DNA of 64,000 nt from Thermodesulfobacterium sp. TA1 (lineage in GTDB: Bacteria > Desulfobacterota > Thermodesulfobacteria > Thermodesulfobacteriales > Thermodesulfobacteriaceae), in NCBI RefSeq assembly GCF_008630935.1, contig NZ_CP043908.1, forward strand, positions 930,001 through 994,000, read 5' to 3'. The notes under the pieces are model-generated. The model was not told where the DNA came from, ran no database searches, and was given only the letters and a program-made list of their open reading frames with translations. Shown in pieces: positions 1 to 8,531 of this stretch (positions are counted from its first letter, which is position 1; each line of letters starts with the position of its first letter). The translations under genes and the position numbers were made by a program.

Positions 1-233
1 CATTTTTCGGCAAGAGCTTTTTTTAGCTCTATATAGCTTGCCTCTGGGTATAGATGGACTGTTTTAGCAAGTTCTTTTATTACCTTAACCACTTTGCGAG
101 ATGGACCTAAAGGGTTTTCGTTTGAGTTAAACTTATAAACCGGGCCTTCTATTGCTAATTCTCTTCTTATCTCGTCAACGGTTTTTCCAGGAGGGTAGGG
201 GGTTAGTTTTTTTAAATAAGGTTTAAATTCCAT
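1..233 (-). CDS. hisC: Histidinol-phosphate aminotransferase, N-terminal part (cut by window edge)
   Basis: This is the N-terminal 77 residues of a PLP-dependent aminotransferase; the rest lies outside the window. HisC moves an amino group from glutamate to imidazole-acetol phosphate in histidine synthesis. The visible part starts MEFKPYLKKLTPYPPGK and has FNSNENPLGPS, the family's NENPxGPS motif. It then has LYPEASYIELKKAL, matching the YPD-x-S-Y-x-x-L segment. The ATG (231-233) sits 2 nt past the stop of the SufB-like gene, so it is probably co-transcribed with sufC and sufB. I see no functional link between the two pathways. Other class II aminotransferases begin similarly, but HisC is the best match. 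Confidence 0.85.
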   Translation of the reverse strand, partial: MEFKPYLKKLTPYPPGKTVDEIRRELAIEGPVYKFNSNENPLGPSRKVVKVIKELAKTVHLYPEASYIELKKALAEK

Positions 234-235
234 AG

Positions 236-1390
236 CTAAAACCCCAGTTTAGCGGTTTCAAGGACTTTATCTATCTGTTTTTGTAGCATGGGGGGAATAC
301 CCTCAACCTTAACGGTTAAAAATCCTTTTACTATAAGTGAGGTTGCCTCATCTTCGCTTAATCCTCTTGCCATAAGGTATTCTACTTCATCCTTAGCTAT
401 CTTACCTACTGCTGCCTCATGGGTTAGCTCTACGTCATAAAAATGACTGTCAAGCTGAGGTATAGCCCTCATGATGCCTTGGTCAGATAGCATCAGTCCC
501 TGACACTCTAAATGCCCTTTAACCTTAGGTGCCTTAGCCACAATTTTACCTCTGGCTATGTTTTCTCCTCCATAAACCACCGTCCTTGAGATGATTTCGG
601 TCCTGGTGTTAGGGGCTTCTAACCACACTTCTCCACCTATGTCTATTTTAGAACCAGGTTGGTTGGCTATGATACTTACAAAAGAAGCCTTAGCTCCCTC
701 ACCTACAAGCCTACAAACCGGAGAGGTTTGTATGTCTTTTACCGGATAAAGGCTTACGTAAGTAGAGATGTAAGACCCTTCTTCTTCTACCAAAACCCCG
801 GTCCTTGGTCTAACCATGGTTTGTTCACCCCAAACGTGAAGCATGCTAAAGGTAAGCTTAGCTCTCTTTTTAACAAAGAATTCGGAAACACCTATATGAA
901 AAGCAGAATCCACATGAGGATGAACCGAACAAGAGGTAATCAAGTTTAACTCTGCTCCTTCTTCTACTATAACGATGTTATGAACCTTTTGGGCCACCTT
1001 TTCAGTCCTTATATAAAGGCAGGTTTGCACAGGATATACTATTTTATAACCTGGAAGAACCCTTATAAAATAGCCATCGTCAAGGTCCTTAGCCGTAGCC
1101 TTAGTAAACTCGTCTTTGTCAGGAGAAAGAAGTTTCCAGTAGTAATCTGAGATCCAATCGTATTTTTTCAAAGCTTCGGTTATCGGAAGGATTTCAAGGC
1201 CTTCTACCTGTTTTTTACATAAAACCGGTTTAGCGTCTATTTGGACATATTCTCCTTCTCGTTTTAAAGAAGAATCAAGCCCTAAAAACTTTAGTCTTTC
1301 TTTTTCTTCCTCGGTAAGCTCAGAAAGGTCTTTAGGAATATTACCTTCCTTAGCGGATTTAAATTCTTTGAGAAGGTTATCTTCAGCCAT
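236..1390 (-). CDS. sufB: SufB/SufD-family Fe-S cluster scaffold protein (SmsB-type)
   Basis: Cytoplasmic scaffold on which Fe-S clusters are built, working with the SufC ATPase encoded just upstream. The 384-residue protein has the beta-helix core typical of the family. Its C-terminal signature runs from LTHEAAVGKIAKDEVEYL into MARGLSEDEA (about residues 326-352), the HEA-x-x-G-x-I ... YL-x-x-RG-L motif shared by SufB and SufD. At 384 residues it is shorter than typical proteobacterial SufB (about 480-490). No second scaffold, SufS, SufE or SufU gene lies nearby. The pair therefore resembles the minimal two-gene SMS (SmsCB) machinery described for archaea and deep-branching bacteria. B-type versus D-type assignment is uncertain from sequence alone. 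Confidence 0.85.
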   Translation of the reverse strand: MAEDNLLKEFKSAKEGNIPKDLSELTEEEKERLKFLGLDSSLKREGEYVQIDAKPVLCKKQVEGLEILPITEALKKYDWISDYYWKLLSPDKDEFTKATAKDLDDGYFIRVLPGYKIVYPVQTCLYIRTEKVAQKVHNIVIVEEGAELNLITSCSVHPHVDSAFHIGVSEFFVKKRAKLTFSMLHVWGEQTMVRPRTGVLVEEEGSYISTYVSLYPVKDIQTSPVCRLVGEGAKASFVSIIANQPGSKIDIGGEVWLEAPNTRTEIISRTVVYGGENIARGKIVAKAPKVKGHLECQGLMLSDQGIMRAIPQLDSHFYDVELTHEAAVGKIAKDEVEYLMARGLSEDEATSLIVKGFLTVKVEGIPPMLQKQIDKVLETAKLGF

Positions 1391-1404
1391 GTTTTTTCCT
1401 CCTT

Positions 1405-2151
1405 TTATGCCAGTCTTTTCAAACAGTTTTTACAACCTTCATATCCAACTTTTTGTATACCTTCAAAGATTTCTATTGGGTTGCCAGTACAGTAGATTTC
1501 CCCATCCATGATCACATAACCCAGGTCTGCCGCAACATGCTGTAAAATAAACCCTGTATGGGTGATGATTAAACCACTTTTGGTCCTGGGTTTGTGAGGG
1601 GTATCTTTTTGCAATAACTTTTTTATCATCTGACCGATAAGATTTAGGTTTTCTACGTCTACCCCAGATTCTGGCTCATCAAGTAAGACTAAGTCTGGGT
1701 TTTGGACCAGTAATTGCATGAGTTCGCTTTTTTTTATTTCCCCTCCTGAAAAACCTTTGTTTACCTCTCTGTCTAAAAAGGCTTCAAAGTTAAAACTTCT
1801 GGCAAGTTCTTCTATTTTAACGTTGTTCTCTTTAGCACAAAGTTTTAAAATATCTCTTAGTTTTACTCCTCTAATGGTAGGTGGTCTTTGAAACATAATT
1901 CCTATTCCTCGCTTAGCCCTTTCATAAGGAGGTAGGTTGGTTATATCCTCTCCTTTAAAGTAGATTTTACCATGCTTTACCTTATAAGTAGGAAAACCCA
2001 TGATGGTCATCAAAAGAGAAGTTTTTCCTGAACCATTTCTACCAAAGATTACATGGGTTTCGCCCACTGGAATTTTTAGCGAAATGCCTTTTAAAACCTC
2101 TCTTCCTTCTACTTCAACCCAAAGGTCTTCTATCTCTAATAAGTTTTTCAT
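1405..2151 (-). CDS. sufC: SufC-type Fe-S assembly ABC ATPase
   Basis: Soluble ABC ATPase that powers rearrangement of the SufB/SufD-type scaffold during Fe-S cluster assembly. The 248 residues carry Walker A GRNGSGKT (37-44), the FSGGE signature loop, Walker B plus catalytic Glu in LVLLDEPESGVDVE, and a switch histidine in LIITHTG. The spacing and the PESGVDVE segment are typical of SufC rather than of a transporter ATPase. The C-terminus ends with GCKNC, a CXXC pair whose role I cannot tell. It is first in an operon with the SufB-like gene (14-nt gap) and hisC. Confidence 0.93.
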   Translation of the reverse strand: MKNLLEIEDLWVEVEGREVLKGISLKIPVGETHVIFGRNGSGKTSLLMTIMGFPTYKVKHGKIYFKGEDITNLPPYERAKRGIGIMFQRPPTIRGVKLRDILKLCAKENNVKIEELARSFNFEAFLDREVNKGFSGGEIKKSELMQLLVQNPDLVLLDEPESGVDVENLNLIGQMIKKLLQKDTPHKPRTKSGLIITHTGFILQHVAADLGYVIMDGEIYCTGNPIEIFEGIQKVGYEGCKNCLKRLA

Positions 2152-2248
2152 CTACCTCACCTCTTTCAAAGATTTTAAACCTTATGTTTAGCAAATTAAT
2201 TTAAAAATGTAAAAAGTCAAGGAACAAAAAAATTGATTGGTTTAAAAT

Positions 2249-2283
2249 AAAAGATAGGGGACACATATAGCCCCCTATCTTTT
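2249..2283 (-). terminator. Rho-independent terminator after cydB
   Basis: A perfect 12-bp inverted repeat (2249-2260 with 2272-2283, 11-nt loop) starts 4 nt past the cydB stop. It is followed on the minus strand by an A/T-rich run including TTATTTTA. It should end the rrf2-cydA-cydB transcript before sufC. The arms are symmetric, but the plus strand has no gene needing it. Confidence 0.85.
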
Positions 2284-2287
2284 CAAG

Positions 2288-3307
2288 TTAATTTTCCTTG
2301 GAAGAAATCTTAAAACTAAAAGTTTTATAAGCCCAGAAGGTATAAGCAAGGACTATAGGTACGAAGATCAAAGCTACTACGGTCATTATCTGAAGGGTAA
2401 GGAGACTTGAAGAACTATTATAGATGGTAAGGTTCCAGGCTGGGTTTAAAGAAGAGGGAAGCATGTTGGGAAATAGGCCTGTAAACCCCCAAGCAGAAAA
2501 ACCTAAGATACCTACAGCCGAGGCTAAAAAAGCCCCCAAAAAGTTTTTTTTGGTAAGTAAAGGGAAAACCATCAAAAATCCTGCTATAGATAAAATAGGG
2601 AAACCTAAAAGCAAGGGGAAATTAAAATAATTTTGCCATAGATTGGTAGAAAGATAGGCACCAAAGAAGAAAAGGGCTGCTAAAACCAAGGTAATGGCCG
2701 TAAATTTTTTAGACAAAGTAGCCGCCCTTTCTGCTAAATCTCCGTTGGTTTTAAAGGCAATCCAGTTGCAACCATGGGCGGCAAAACAAAATACAAAGAG
2801 TATTCCACCTAAAAGTCCAAAGGGATTAAGTAAGGTAAACAAGGAGCCATGATAGATACCTTTTTCATCCATTGGGATACCTTGAAAGATGTTGGCAAAA
2901 GCCACCCCAAGAAGAAAAGGCGGTAGTATGCTTCCTAAAAAAAATCCTAAGTCCCAGAGGGTTTTCCAAACAGGTTTGTCGTATTTATTACGGTATTCTA
3001 TAGAAACCCCTCTGATGATAAGGGCAAAAAGAAGTAAAAGCAAAGCAGAATAAAGGGCGCTAAACATCACCGCATAAGTTTTAGGAAAGGCGGCAAAGGT
3101 AGCCCCTCCGGCGGTGATTAACCAAACCTCGTTTCCGTCCCAAAAAGGACCAAGGGCTTGATAGATGGCCCTTTTTTCCTCTTCTTTTTTGCCGAGAAGG
3201 TAGAAGGCTGACCCAGCCCCTAAGTCAAACCCATCTAAAACAAAATAACCTGTCCAAAGCACAGCCCAGAGGATAAACCATATTATCTGGTAGATGTTCC
3301 CTTCCAT
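2288..3307 (-). CDS. cydB: Cytochrome bd ubiquinol/menaquinol oxidase subunit II
   Basis: Integral membrane subunit of cytochrome bd, the high-affinity quinol:O2 oxidoreductase. The 339 residues form about eight or nine membrane segments. The start, with IWFILWAVLWTGYFVLDGFDLGAG, matches the CydB N-terminus, including the YFVLDGFDLG block. DGNEVWLITAGGATFAAFP is the second conserved block. It lies 24 nt after cydA and ends at the terminator 2249-2283. In an anaerobe the likely job is O2 scavenging and detoxification rather than aerobic growth; this is inference. Confidence 0.95.
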   Translation of the reverse strand: MEGNIYQIIWFILWAVLWTGYFVLDGFDLGAGSAFYLLGKKEEEKRAIYQALGPFWDGNEVWLITAGGATFAAFPKTYAVMFSALYSALLLLLFALIIRGVSIEYRNKYDKPVWKTLWDLGFFLGSILPPFLLGVAFANIFQGIPMDEKGIYHGSLFTLLNPFGLLGGILFVFCFAAHGCNWIAFKTNGDLAERAATLSKKFTAITLVLAALFFFGAYLSTNLWQNYFNFPLLLGFPILSIAGFLMVFPLLTKKNFLGAFLASAVGILGFSAWGFTGLFPNMLPSSLNPAWNLTIYNSSSSLLTLQIMTVVALIFVPIVLAYTFWAYKTFSFKISSKEN

Positions 3308-3331
3308 GTTTTCACCTCCTTTTGTGTTATT

Positions 3332-4663
3332 TTAATATCCTAAAGTTTTAGCTACTTCTATCTCTTTTTCAGGTCCTTTGATTGCTGTTTTTAGAATCAG
3401 CCAAAAACAGATAAAACCTAAAATCCCATACACTATGATAAAAGCAGGAAAAGAAATGGCTACTTGGGTAACAGAAATAGGAGATACCGCGTCTTGGGTT
3501 TTCATCATCCCATAGACTATCCAAGGCTGTCTTCCTACCTCAGCTACTATCCAACCAAGTTGACAGGCAATATAAGGTAATGGAATGTTAACGATAAGGA
3601 GCCTTAAAAGGGTAGGGCAGTTTTCTGGGCTGTTTCTTCTTATGCAAGCCCATAAACCAAGGAAAAGGAAAAGAAACCCAAGCCCAACCATAAGCCTAAA
3701 ACTCCAAAAAGTAAGAGCAACAGGAGGCCTTTCTTCTTTAGGCCATTCCTTTAGCCCTTTAACCTCGGCATTAAAATTGTGATAGGCAAGAAGACTTACC
3801 ATCCCAGGTATTTTAAAAGCCTCTACCACGTTTTTCTCGTTTTTTTCGTCAGGAATAAGTAAAAGAGCAAAATCGGCACTTTTTTTAGTTTCCCAGAGAG
3901 CCTCCATCGCAGCCAACTTAGTAGGCTGGGTATTAGCTACTACAGCTCCATGGTGATGTCCAAGCACAACTACCACTATAGCCCAAATTAGGGTCCAAAT
4001 AGCGGCTATTCTAAAAGATTTTTTAAAGAAACTTAATTCCCTCTTTTTAAGTAAATGATAACCGCACACACCTAAGACAAAAAATCCACCAAGACTGAAA
4101 CTGGCTGGTAATACATGTAAAATTTGAGACCAACCAAAAGGATTGGTTAAAAGCTCCCAAAAGTTTGTAAGCTCTGCTCTTCCGTTTCTTATCTCAAAGC
4201 CTACGGGGTTTTGCATCCAGCCGTTAGCAAGTAAAATCCAAACAGCAGAAATGTTTGAGGCGATGGTAGTTAACCAGATAGCAGTGGTAGTAATCTTAGG
4301 ATTAAGTCTATTCCATCCAAACCACCATACCGCGATAAAGGTAGATTCGAGGAAAAAGGCTAAAGTAGCTTCTATCGCCAATAAAGGACCAAAGACATCT
4401 CCTACATACTCAGAATAATAACGCCAGTTGGTACCAAACTGAAACTCCAAGGTTATCCCTGTAACCACCCCCAAACCAAAGTTGATAAGAAAAATCTTAC
4501 CCCAAAACCTTGCTGCCCTTTTAAAATCCTCATCCCCGGTCTTAAGCCATAACGTTTGATAGATAGCGGTAAGAAAAGATAACCCTAAGGTAAGCGGAAC
4601 AAACAAAAAATGAAACATAGCAGCGGCTGCAAACTGAAGCCTCGACAACCATAACACATCCAT
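3332..4663 (-). CDS. cydA: Cytochrome bd ubiquinol/menaquinol oxidase subunit I
   Basis: Haem-bearing subunit of cytochrome bd. Key residues line up with E. coli CydA. H18 (haem b595 side ligand region) lies in the RLQFAAAAMFHFLFVP block. H183 (haem b558) lies in QILHVLPASF. E98 and E106 lie in LLAIEATLAFFLESTF, and the b558 methionine lies in WSFRLMVGLG. The quinol-site GRQPW motif is present in VAEVGRQPWIVYG. At 443 residues it is shorter than E. coli CydA (about 520), consistent with the short Q-loop class. It is preceded by the Rrf2 regulator 22 nt upstream, on the same strand and probably on the same transcript. Confidence 0.95.
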   Translation of the reverse strand: MDVLWLSRLQFAAAAMFHFLFVPLTLGLSFLTAIYQTLWLKTGDEDFKRAARFWGKIFLINFGLGVVTGITLEFQFGTNWRYYSEYVGDVFGPLLAIEATLAFFLESTFIAVWWFGWNRLNPKITTTAIWLTTIASNISAVWILLANGWMQNPVGFEIRNGRAELTNFWELLTNPFGWSQILHVLPASFSLGGFFVLGVCGYHLLKKRELSFFKKSFRIAAIWTLIWAIVVVVLGHHHGAVVANTQPTKLAAMEALWETKKSADFALLLIPDEKNEKNVVEAFKIPGMVSLLAYHNFNAEVKGLKEWPKEERPPVALTFWSFRLMVGLGFLFLFLGLWACIRRNSPENCPTLLRLLIVNIPLPYIACQLGWIVAEVGRQPWIVYGMMKTQDAVSPISVTQVAISFPAFIIVYGILGFICFWLILKTAIKGPEKEIEVAKTLGY

Positions 4664-4685
4664 AAAACCACCTCCCTTTTGGTTT

Positions 4686-5135
4686 TTATCGTTTCTCTTG
4701 TTGTTTCTCCTGATAAAGCATTAATTCTGCTTTAGCAAGCTTATCAAAAGTATAAGAGGAAAGCTTTTCTCTAAAACACTGGTTTATTTCTTGAAGAACC
4801 TTGTTAACCGGGCAAAAAGATATCCTGTTGCATTGTTCTTTTTTCACAAAGCACCTGGCAAAGGTTATCGGGCCTTCAAAAGCCTCAACTACCTCTAAAA
4901 GAGATATCTCAGCAGGGTTTTTAACCAGTAAATATCCTCCGTTTTTTCCTCTTTTTATGGCTAATATCCCCTTTTTCTCTAAAAATTGAGCTAGTTTAGC
5001 CAAAAAAGCCTTAGGTATCCCCATTTGTTGACAAATTTCCTCTCTGGAAGCAATGATTTTTCCCTTAGACAATAAAATACAAGAAAGATAAAGAACCATC
5101 CTTATAGCATAGTCTTGTGCAGCCGTAAACTCCAA
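4686..5135 (-). CDS. Rrf2-family transcriptional regulator with Fe-S-type cysteine triad
   Basis: Winged-helix DNA-binding protein of 149 residues. The N-terminus MEFTAAQDYAIRMVLYLS is the classic Rrf2 first helix. A recognition helix region, GIPKAFLAKLAQFLEKKGI, and a GGYLL wing follow. Three cysteines, C95-x6-C102-x5-C108, sit where IscR and NsrR bind a [2Fe-2S] or [4Fe-4S] cluster. This suggests it senses O2, NO or cluster status. It lies directly upstream of cydAB on the same strand, and a palindrome overlaps its own presumed start of transcription. It is probably the autoregulated switch for cytochrome bd. The exact signal cannot be read from sequence. Confidence 0.88.
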   Translation of the reverse strand: MEFTAAQDYAIRMVLYLSCILLSKGKIIASREEICQQMGIPKAFLAKLAQFLEKKGILAIKRGKNGGYLLVKNPAEISLLEVVEAFEGPITFARCFVKKEQCNRISFCPVNKVLQEINQCFREKLSSYTFDKLAKAELMLYQEKQQEKR

Positions 5136-5145
5136 AAGCCCTCCT

Positions 5146-5204
5146 TAAGTAGATTAATCTAGTCCACTTAAATTTTATTTTAAAAAAAAAATTTAAAACG
5201 TCAA
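5146..5204 (-). promoter_or_regulatory. Promoter and operator candidate of the rrf2-cydAB operon
   Basis: On the minus strand, TTGACG (top 5199-5204) and TAAAAT (top 5177-5182) are separated by 16 nt, a good sigma-70-type promoter. Just downstream is the perfect 10-bp palindrome AGATTAATCT (5151-5160). It lies inside a looser inverted repeat, TAAGT ... ACTTA (5146-5150 and 5166-5170). Its place at the expected transcription start fits an Rrf2 operator used for autorepression. Confidence 0.6.
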
Positions 5205-5333
5205 TAGGAATTTAATAACAAAATCCCACATTTTTTATAAAAAAGTATAGTACAATGGTTAAAATATTATCGCCCTTGATTTATATGTATTGACTGAGTA
5301 TAATAATAAAAAACTAACAAAATTGTTTCGGAA

Positions 5334-8300
5334 ATGGCGATGGATAGAATAGTTTTTAGGGTTTGCAGCTGTCAAAAGGATAAAGCCTCCTTTTGGGAAA
5401 GAATAGCCAGAGAGATAAACCAAAAAACTGGGTTAGAAGTAGAACTTAAAATTTTTCAAAACTTAGAAGAAGAATTTAACCTTTCCACAACTTCTTACCC
5501 AGACCTTTATTTTGCTTCTTTTTGTGCTACCTGTGAAAGTAGAAAAAAGGGATTTATTCCTGTAGCCAAAATTCAAGAGATCAGACATAAAGATTTTGGA
5601 TTGCTCTTTAAAGAAAAGGTTTCAAAACTAAAACAAAAAGAGTTTTTTAAATTAGGGCTTCTAAAAAATTCTTGTCTGCTTAATCTTCTTTTAAACATTT
5701 ATCAAGAACTTCCTGTACCTTTAACTCAAATTTTACCTATTTTTTATCCTTCCCAAGAGCAAATAAAACAAGCTTTTTTAAAGGATCAGATAGATTTAGC
5801 CCTCTTATCTGAGGACTTTTTTAAAAAAAACCAAGACCTAATAAATGAAACCATAACTTTTTTACCCCTTTATTCTTATTATAGTCACTTTTTTTTAATT
5901 AATACCAACTCTTCTTATTTTTTGTGGTTAAAAGATTTTTTTCTAAACCTTTTTATCATAGAAAACATTCAGGTAGAACCTATCTCTCAAGAAGAAGATA
6001 AATTGATCCAAACTTTTTCTTTACTACCAGACCTTTTGTCAAACCTATGGGAAAAAGCTTTAATCTATGAAACCTTTTATAAATCACCTCATTTAGGGGT
6101 ATTAATCTACCGAGACAACCAAATCCTAATGACTAATGAATATTTATTAAAAGCTCTAAAATATGAACCTCAAGACATAAAAAACTATAAGTTAGAAGAT
6201 CTTCTTTTTAATGAAAAAATTAAGCTTCTTATAAGCGAAAGAATAAAAAGAAGATGTACTGGGGAGTTTTTCTCTGCTGTTTATCATCAAATCCCTGTTA
6301 AAACTAAGGAAGGACGGAAAAGAATGTTTAATATTTATGCAAATACCGTCCTTTTTCAAGGAGATTTTGCAGGTATAGCCTTAGGTATAGACGTAACCCC
6401 TGAGGTTAGGTATAAAGAGTTTATAGAGGTAATAAAAGAGGTCAACAGATTACTGATAGAAACTTATTCAGAAAAGGAGATGTTTCATAAGGTTTCTGAG
6501 GTGCTTTATAACGCTTTAGATTTAGCCGGAGTTTGGGTTGGGGAGGTTGACGAAGAAACTAAACAGGTAAAGCCTATGTTTTACTATCCCGAAAGCTTAA
6601 GTTTTATCACCTCTGTAGAGAAAAACTTTTTTTCTTTAGAAAACAAGACTTTTAGTTTTTACAAAAGTTTTCATGAAAAAAAGATAAACTTAATACCAGA
6701 CGTAAACCAACATCCCTATCCTCAAGAAGTCTTAGAAAAACTTAAAGAATTTAAAGTAAGGTCGGTTTGTAGCCTTCCTGTTTTGAAAGGGCAAAGGGTA
6801 TCTCATGTCTTAGTCCTCTGGTCTAAAGAACCTAATTTTTTTACCGAAGAGTATTTCGAGCTTTTAGAGGAACTACAAAACAACCTTTCCTTTGTTTTAA
6901 AAAAAATAGACCTTGCTTTTAGGGTCCAAATTTTTAACGAATTTATTAAACAGAGCGATGAAATTTTAATCATCTCTAACGATAAGGGGCAGATAGAATA
7001 CATAAACTCTACCGGTTATAAACAGTTGGAGTTAGAAGACAACGTTTTTAGTATCAATCTTTTCAGCTTTTTAGGGATTACTCCTGAAGAAGTAGAACAA
7101 ATCTTACAAAAAGGACAAATTATAAAAAAAATCGTATCCATCTTATTATCTAAAAACCGACATTTTTTTGAGTTAAAATTAGGATCGGTGCGATTTTCTG
7201 ACCAAAAAAAGATAGTTATCTCAGGTAAAAATTTGACTAAAGAAATAGTTTTTGAGATGGAAAAGCAAAAAATACTAAACCAAGACCTTCTTACAGGCCT
7301 TTTAAACTATCAAGGCATTGCTCAAAAAATAACTGGAATATCTAATGTGATAAAAGAGGGGATTCTTGTCCTGTTAGACCTTTATAACTTTTCTTACATA
7401 AACCATTTTTATGGGCTTGAGGCAGGGGATAAGGTTTTGATAACCGTTGCCCAAAGACTAAAAGAAACCTTTCCTAACGCTTTAATCTCACGACCGGTAG
7501 GGGATAGTTTTGCTTTTTTTCTGGTAGATTACGATAAAAAGCAAACTTATAATTTGATAAAACAGCTACATCAAATTTTTAACCAACCTATAGAGGTCAA
7601 ACCGGGAGAGAGGTTGCTTTTGGAGTTTCAGGGAAGTATCGTTTTTTATCCAGAAGACGGTAACAACTTCCTTGAATTATGGCGCAAAGCTAACATCTTG
7701 TTAAGCGAGGTTAAGAAAAAAGGTCCAAATGTGATAGAGGTGTTTAACCCTTACGTAGAAAAACAGGTAGAAAATATCTTTTTCGTAGAAAGGCTGGTCA
7801 AAAAAGCCGTGCAAGAGAACTTGTTTGTCTTCTACTATCAACCTTATTTTTCTTCAGAGCTTGAGATAGTTGGCCTTGAGGCCTTGGTCAGGATAAAAGA
7901 AAACGGAAAGATCTTTCCTCCCGGAGATTTTATAGAATATTTAGAAAACAGTCCTTATCTAAAAGAGTTTGAATGGTTGAGTGTGGAAAAAAACTTAGCA
8001 AACCTACAAAGATTTCAAAAACCCATTTCAATAAACATCTCTTCAAAAAGTTTAGAAACCATGCACATTTTTGAAATTCTGTATAAAAAAGCTGAACTTT
8101 TACACCTTATACCTTGTTGCTTAGGCATCGAAATCACAGAACATGCTCTTGCTGCAAATCTGGAGCAGGCAAGCAAACTTTTAAAAAGATTAAAGTTTTA
8201 TAAAATAAACATCTTTGTAGACGATTTCGGAACAGGATATTCTTCTCTACATTACCTAAAAGACCTTCCGATAGATTTTCTAAAAATAGACCAGGTTTTT

Positions 8301-8531
8301 ATTAAAGATTTTTTAAACGATAAAAAAACTTATTTCGTCTTAGAAACCATCATTTCTTTAGCCAAAAAGCTAAACATAAAAACCGTAACCGAAGGGGTTG
8401 AAACCAGAGAACAGTTTGAGGCGTTAAAAAGTTTAGGTTGTGATTACTTCCAGGGATTTTTGTTTGCCAAACCTATGTCAGAGGAAGAGTGTTTAGAATA
8501 TATAAAAAACTATAAAAAGCCTGAACTATGA
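5334..8531 (+). CDS. Multidomain c-di-GMP protein: SBP-like sensor, PAS, GAF, PAS, degenerate GGDEF, EAL
   Basis: Large (1,065-residue) signalling protein. Residues 1 to about 230 resemble a PhnD/SBP-type ligand-binding fold but have no signal peptide or membrane segment, so the domain would be cytoplasmic. A PAS domain (about 250-375), a GAF-like domain (about 380-535) and a second PAS (about 545-650) follow. The GGDEF domain reads RPVGDSF at 720-726 where GGDEF is expected, so cyclase activity is probably lost. The EAL domain keeps E849-A-L-V-R, NISS, EITEH, DDFGTGYSS (963 onward), LKID and EGVE, so phosphodiesterase activity is expected. The stop overlaps the pyk start (ATGA). The start is uncertain: M1 and M3 are both possible with a weak ribosome site. 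Confidence 0.85.
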   Translation: MAMDRIVFRVCSCQKDKASFWERIAREINQKTGLEVELKIFQNLEEEFNLSTTSYPDLYFASFCATCESRKKGFIPVAKIQEIRHKDFGLLFKEKVSKLKQKEFFKLGLLKNSCLLNLLLNIYQELPVPLTQILPIFYPSQEQIKQAFLKDQIDLALLSEDFFKKNQDLINETITFLPLYSYYSHFFLINTNSSYFLWLKDFFLNLFIIENIQVEPISQEEDKLIQTFSLLPDLLSNLWEKALIYETFYKSPHLGVLIYRDNQILMTNEYLLKALKYEPQDIKNYKLEDLLFNEKIKLLISERIKRRCTGEFFSAVYHQIPVKTKEGRKRMFNIYANTVLFQGDFAGIALGIDVTPEVRYKEFIEVIKEVNRLLIETYSEKEMFHKVSEVLYNALDLAGVWVGEVDEETKQVKPMFYYPESLSFITSVEKNFFSLENKTFSFYKSFHEKKINLIPDVNQHPYPQEVLEKLKEFKVRSVCSLPVLKGQRVSHVLVLWSKEPNFFTEEYFELLEELQNNLSFVLKKIDLAFRVQIFNEFIKQSDEILIISNDKGQIEYINSTGYKQLELEDNVFSINLFSFLGITPEEVEQILQKGQIIKKIVSILLSKNRHFFELKLGSVRFSDQKKIVISGKNLTKEIVFEMEKQKILNQDLLTGLLNYQGIAQKITGISNVIKEGILVLLDLYNFSYINHFYGLEAGDKVLITVAQRLKETFPNALISRPVGDSFAFFLVDYDKKQTYNLIKQLHQIFNQPIEVKPGERLLLEFQGSIVFYPEDGNNFLELWRKANILLSEVKKKGPNVIEVFNPYVEKQVENIFFVERLVKKAVQENLFVFYYQPYFSSELEIVGLEALVRIKENGKIFPPGDFIEYLENSPYLKEFEWLSVEKNLANLQRFQKPISINISSKSLETMHIFEILYKKAELLHLIPCCLGIEITEHALAANLEQASKLLKRLKFYKINIFVDDFGTGYSSLHYLKDLPIDFLKIDQVFIKDFLNDKKTYFVLETIISLAKKLNIKTVTEGVETREQFEALKSLGCDYFQGFLFAKPMSEEECLEYIKNYKKPEL

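Noticed and set aside
5290-5304. TTGACT followed by TATAAT upstream of the GGDEF-EAL gene
   Set aside because: The hexamers are only 3 nt apart, so they cannot be a -35/-10 pair.
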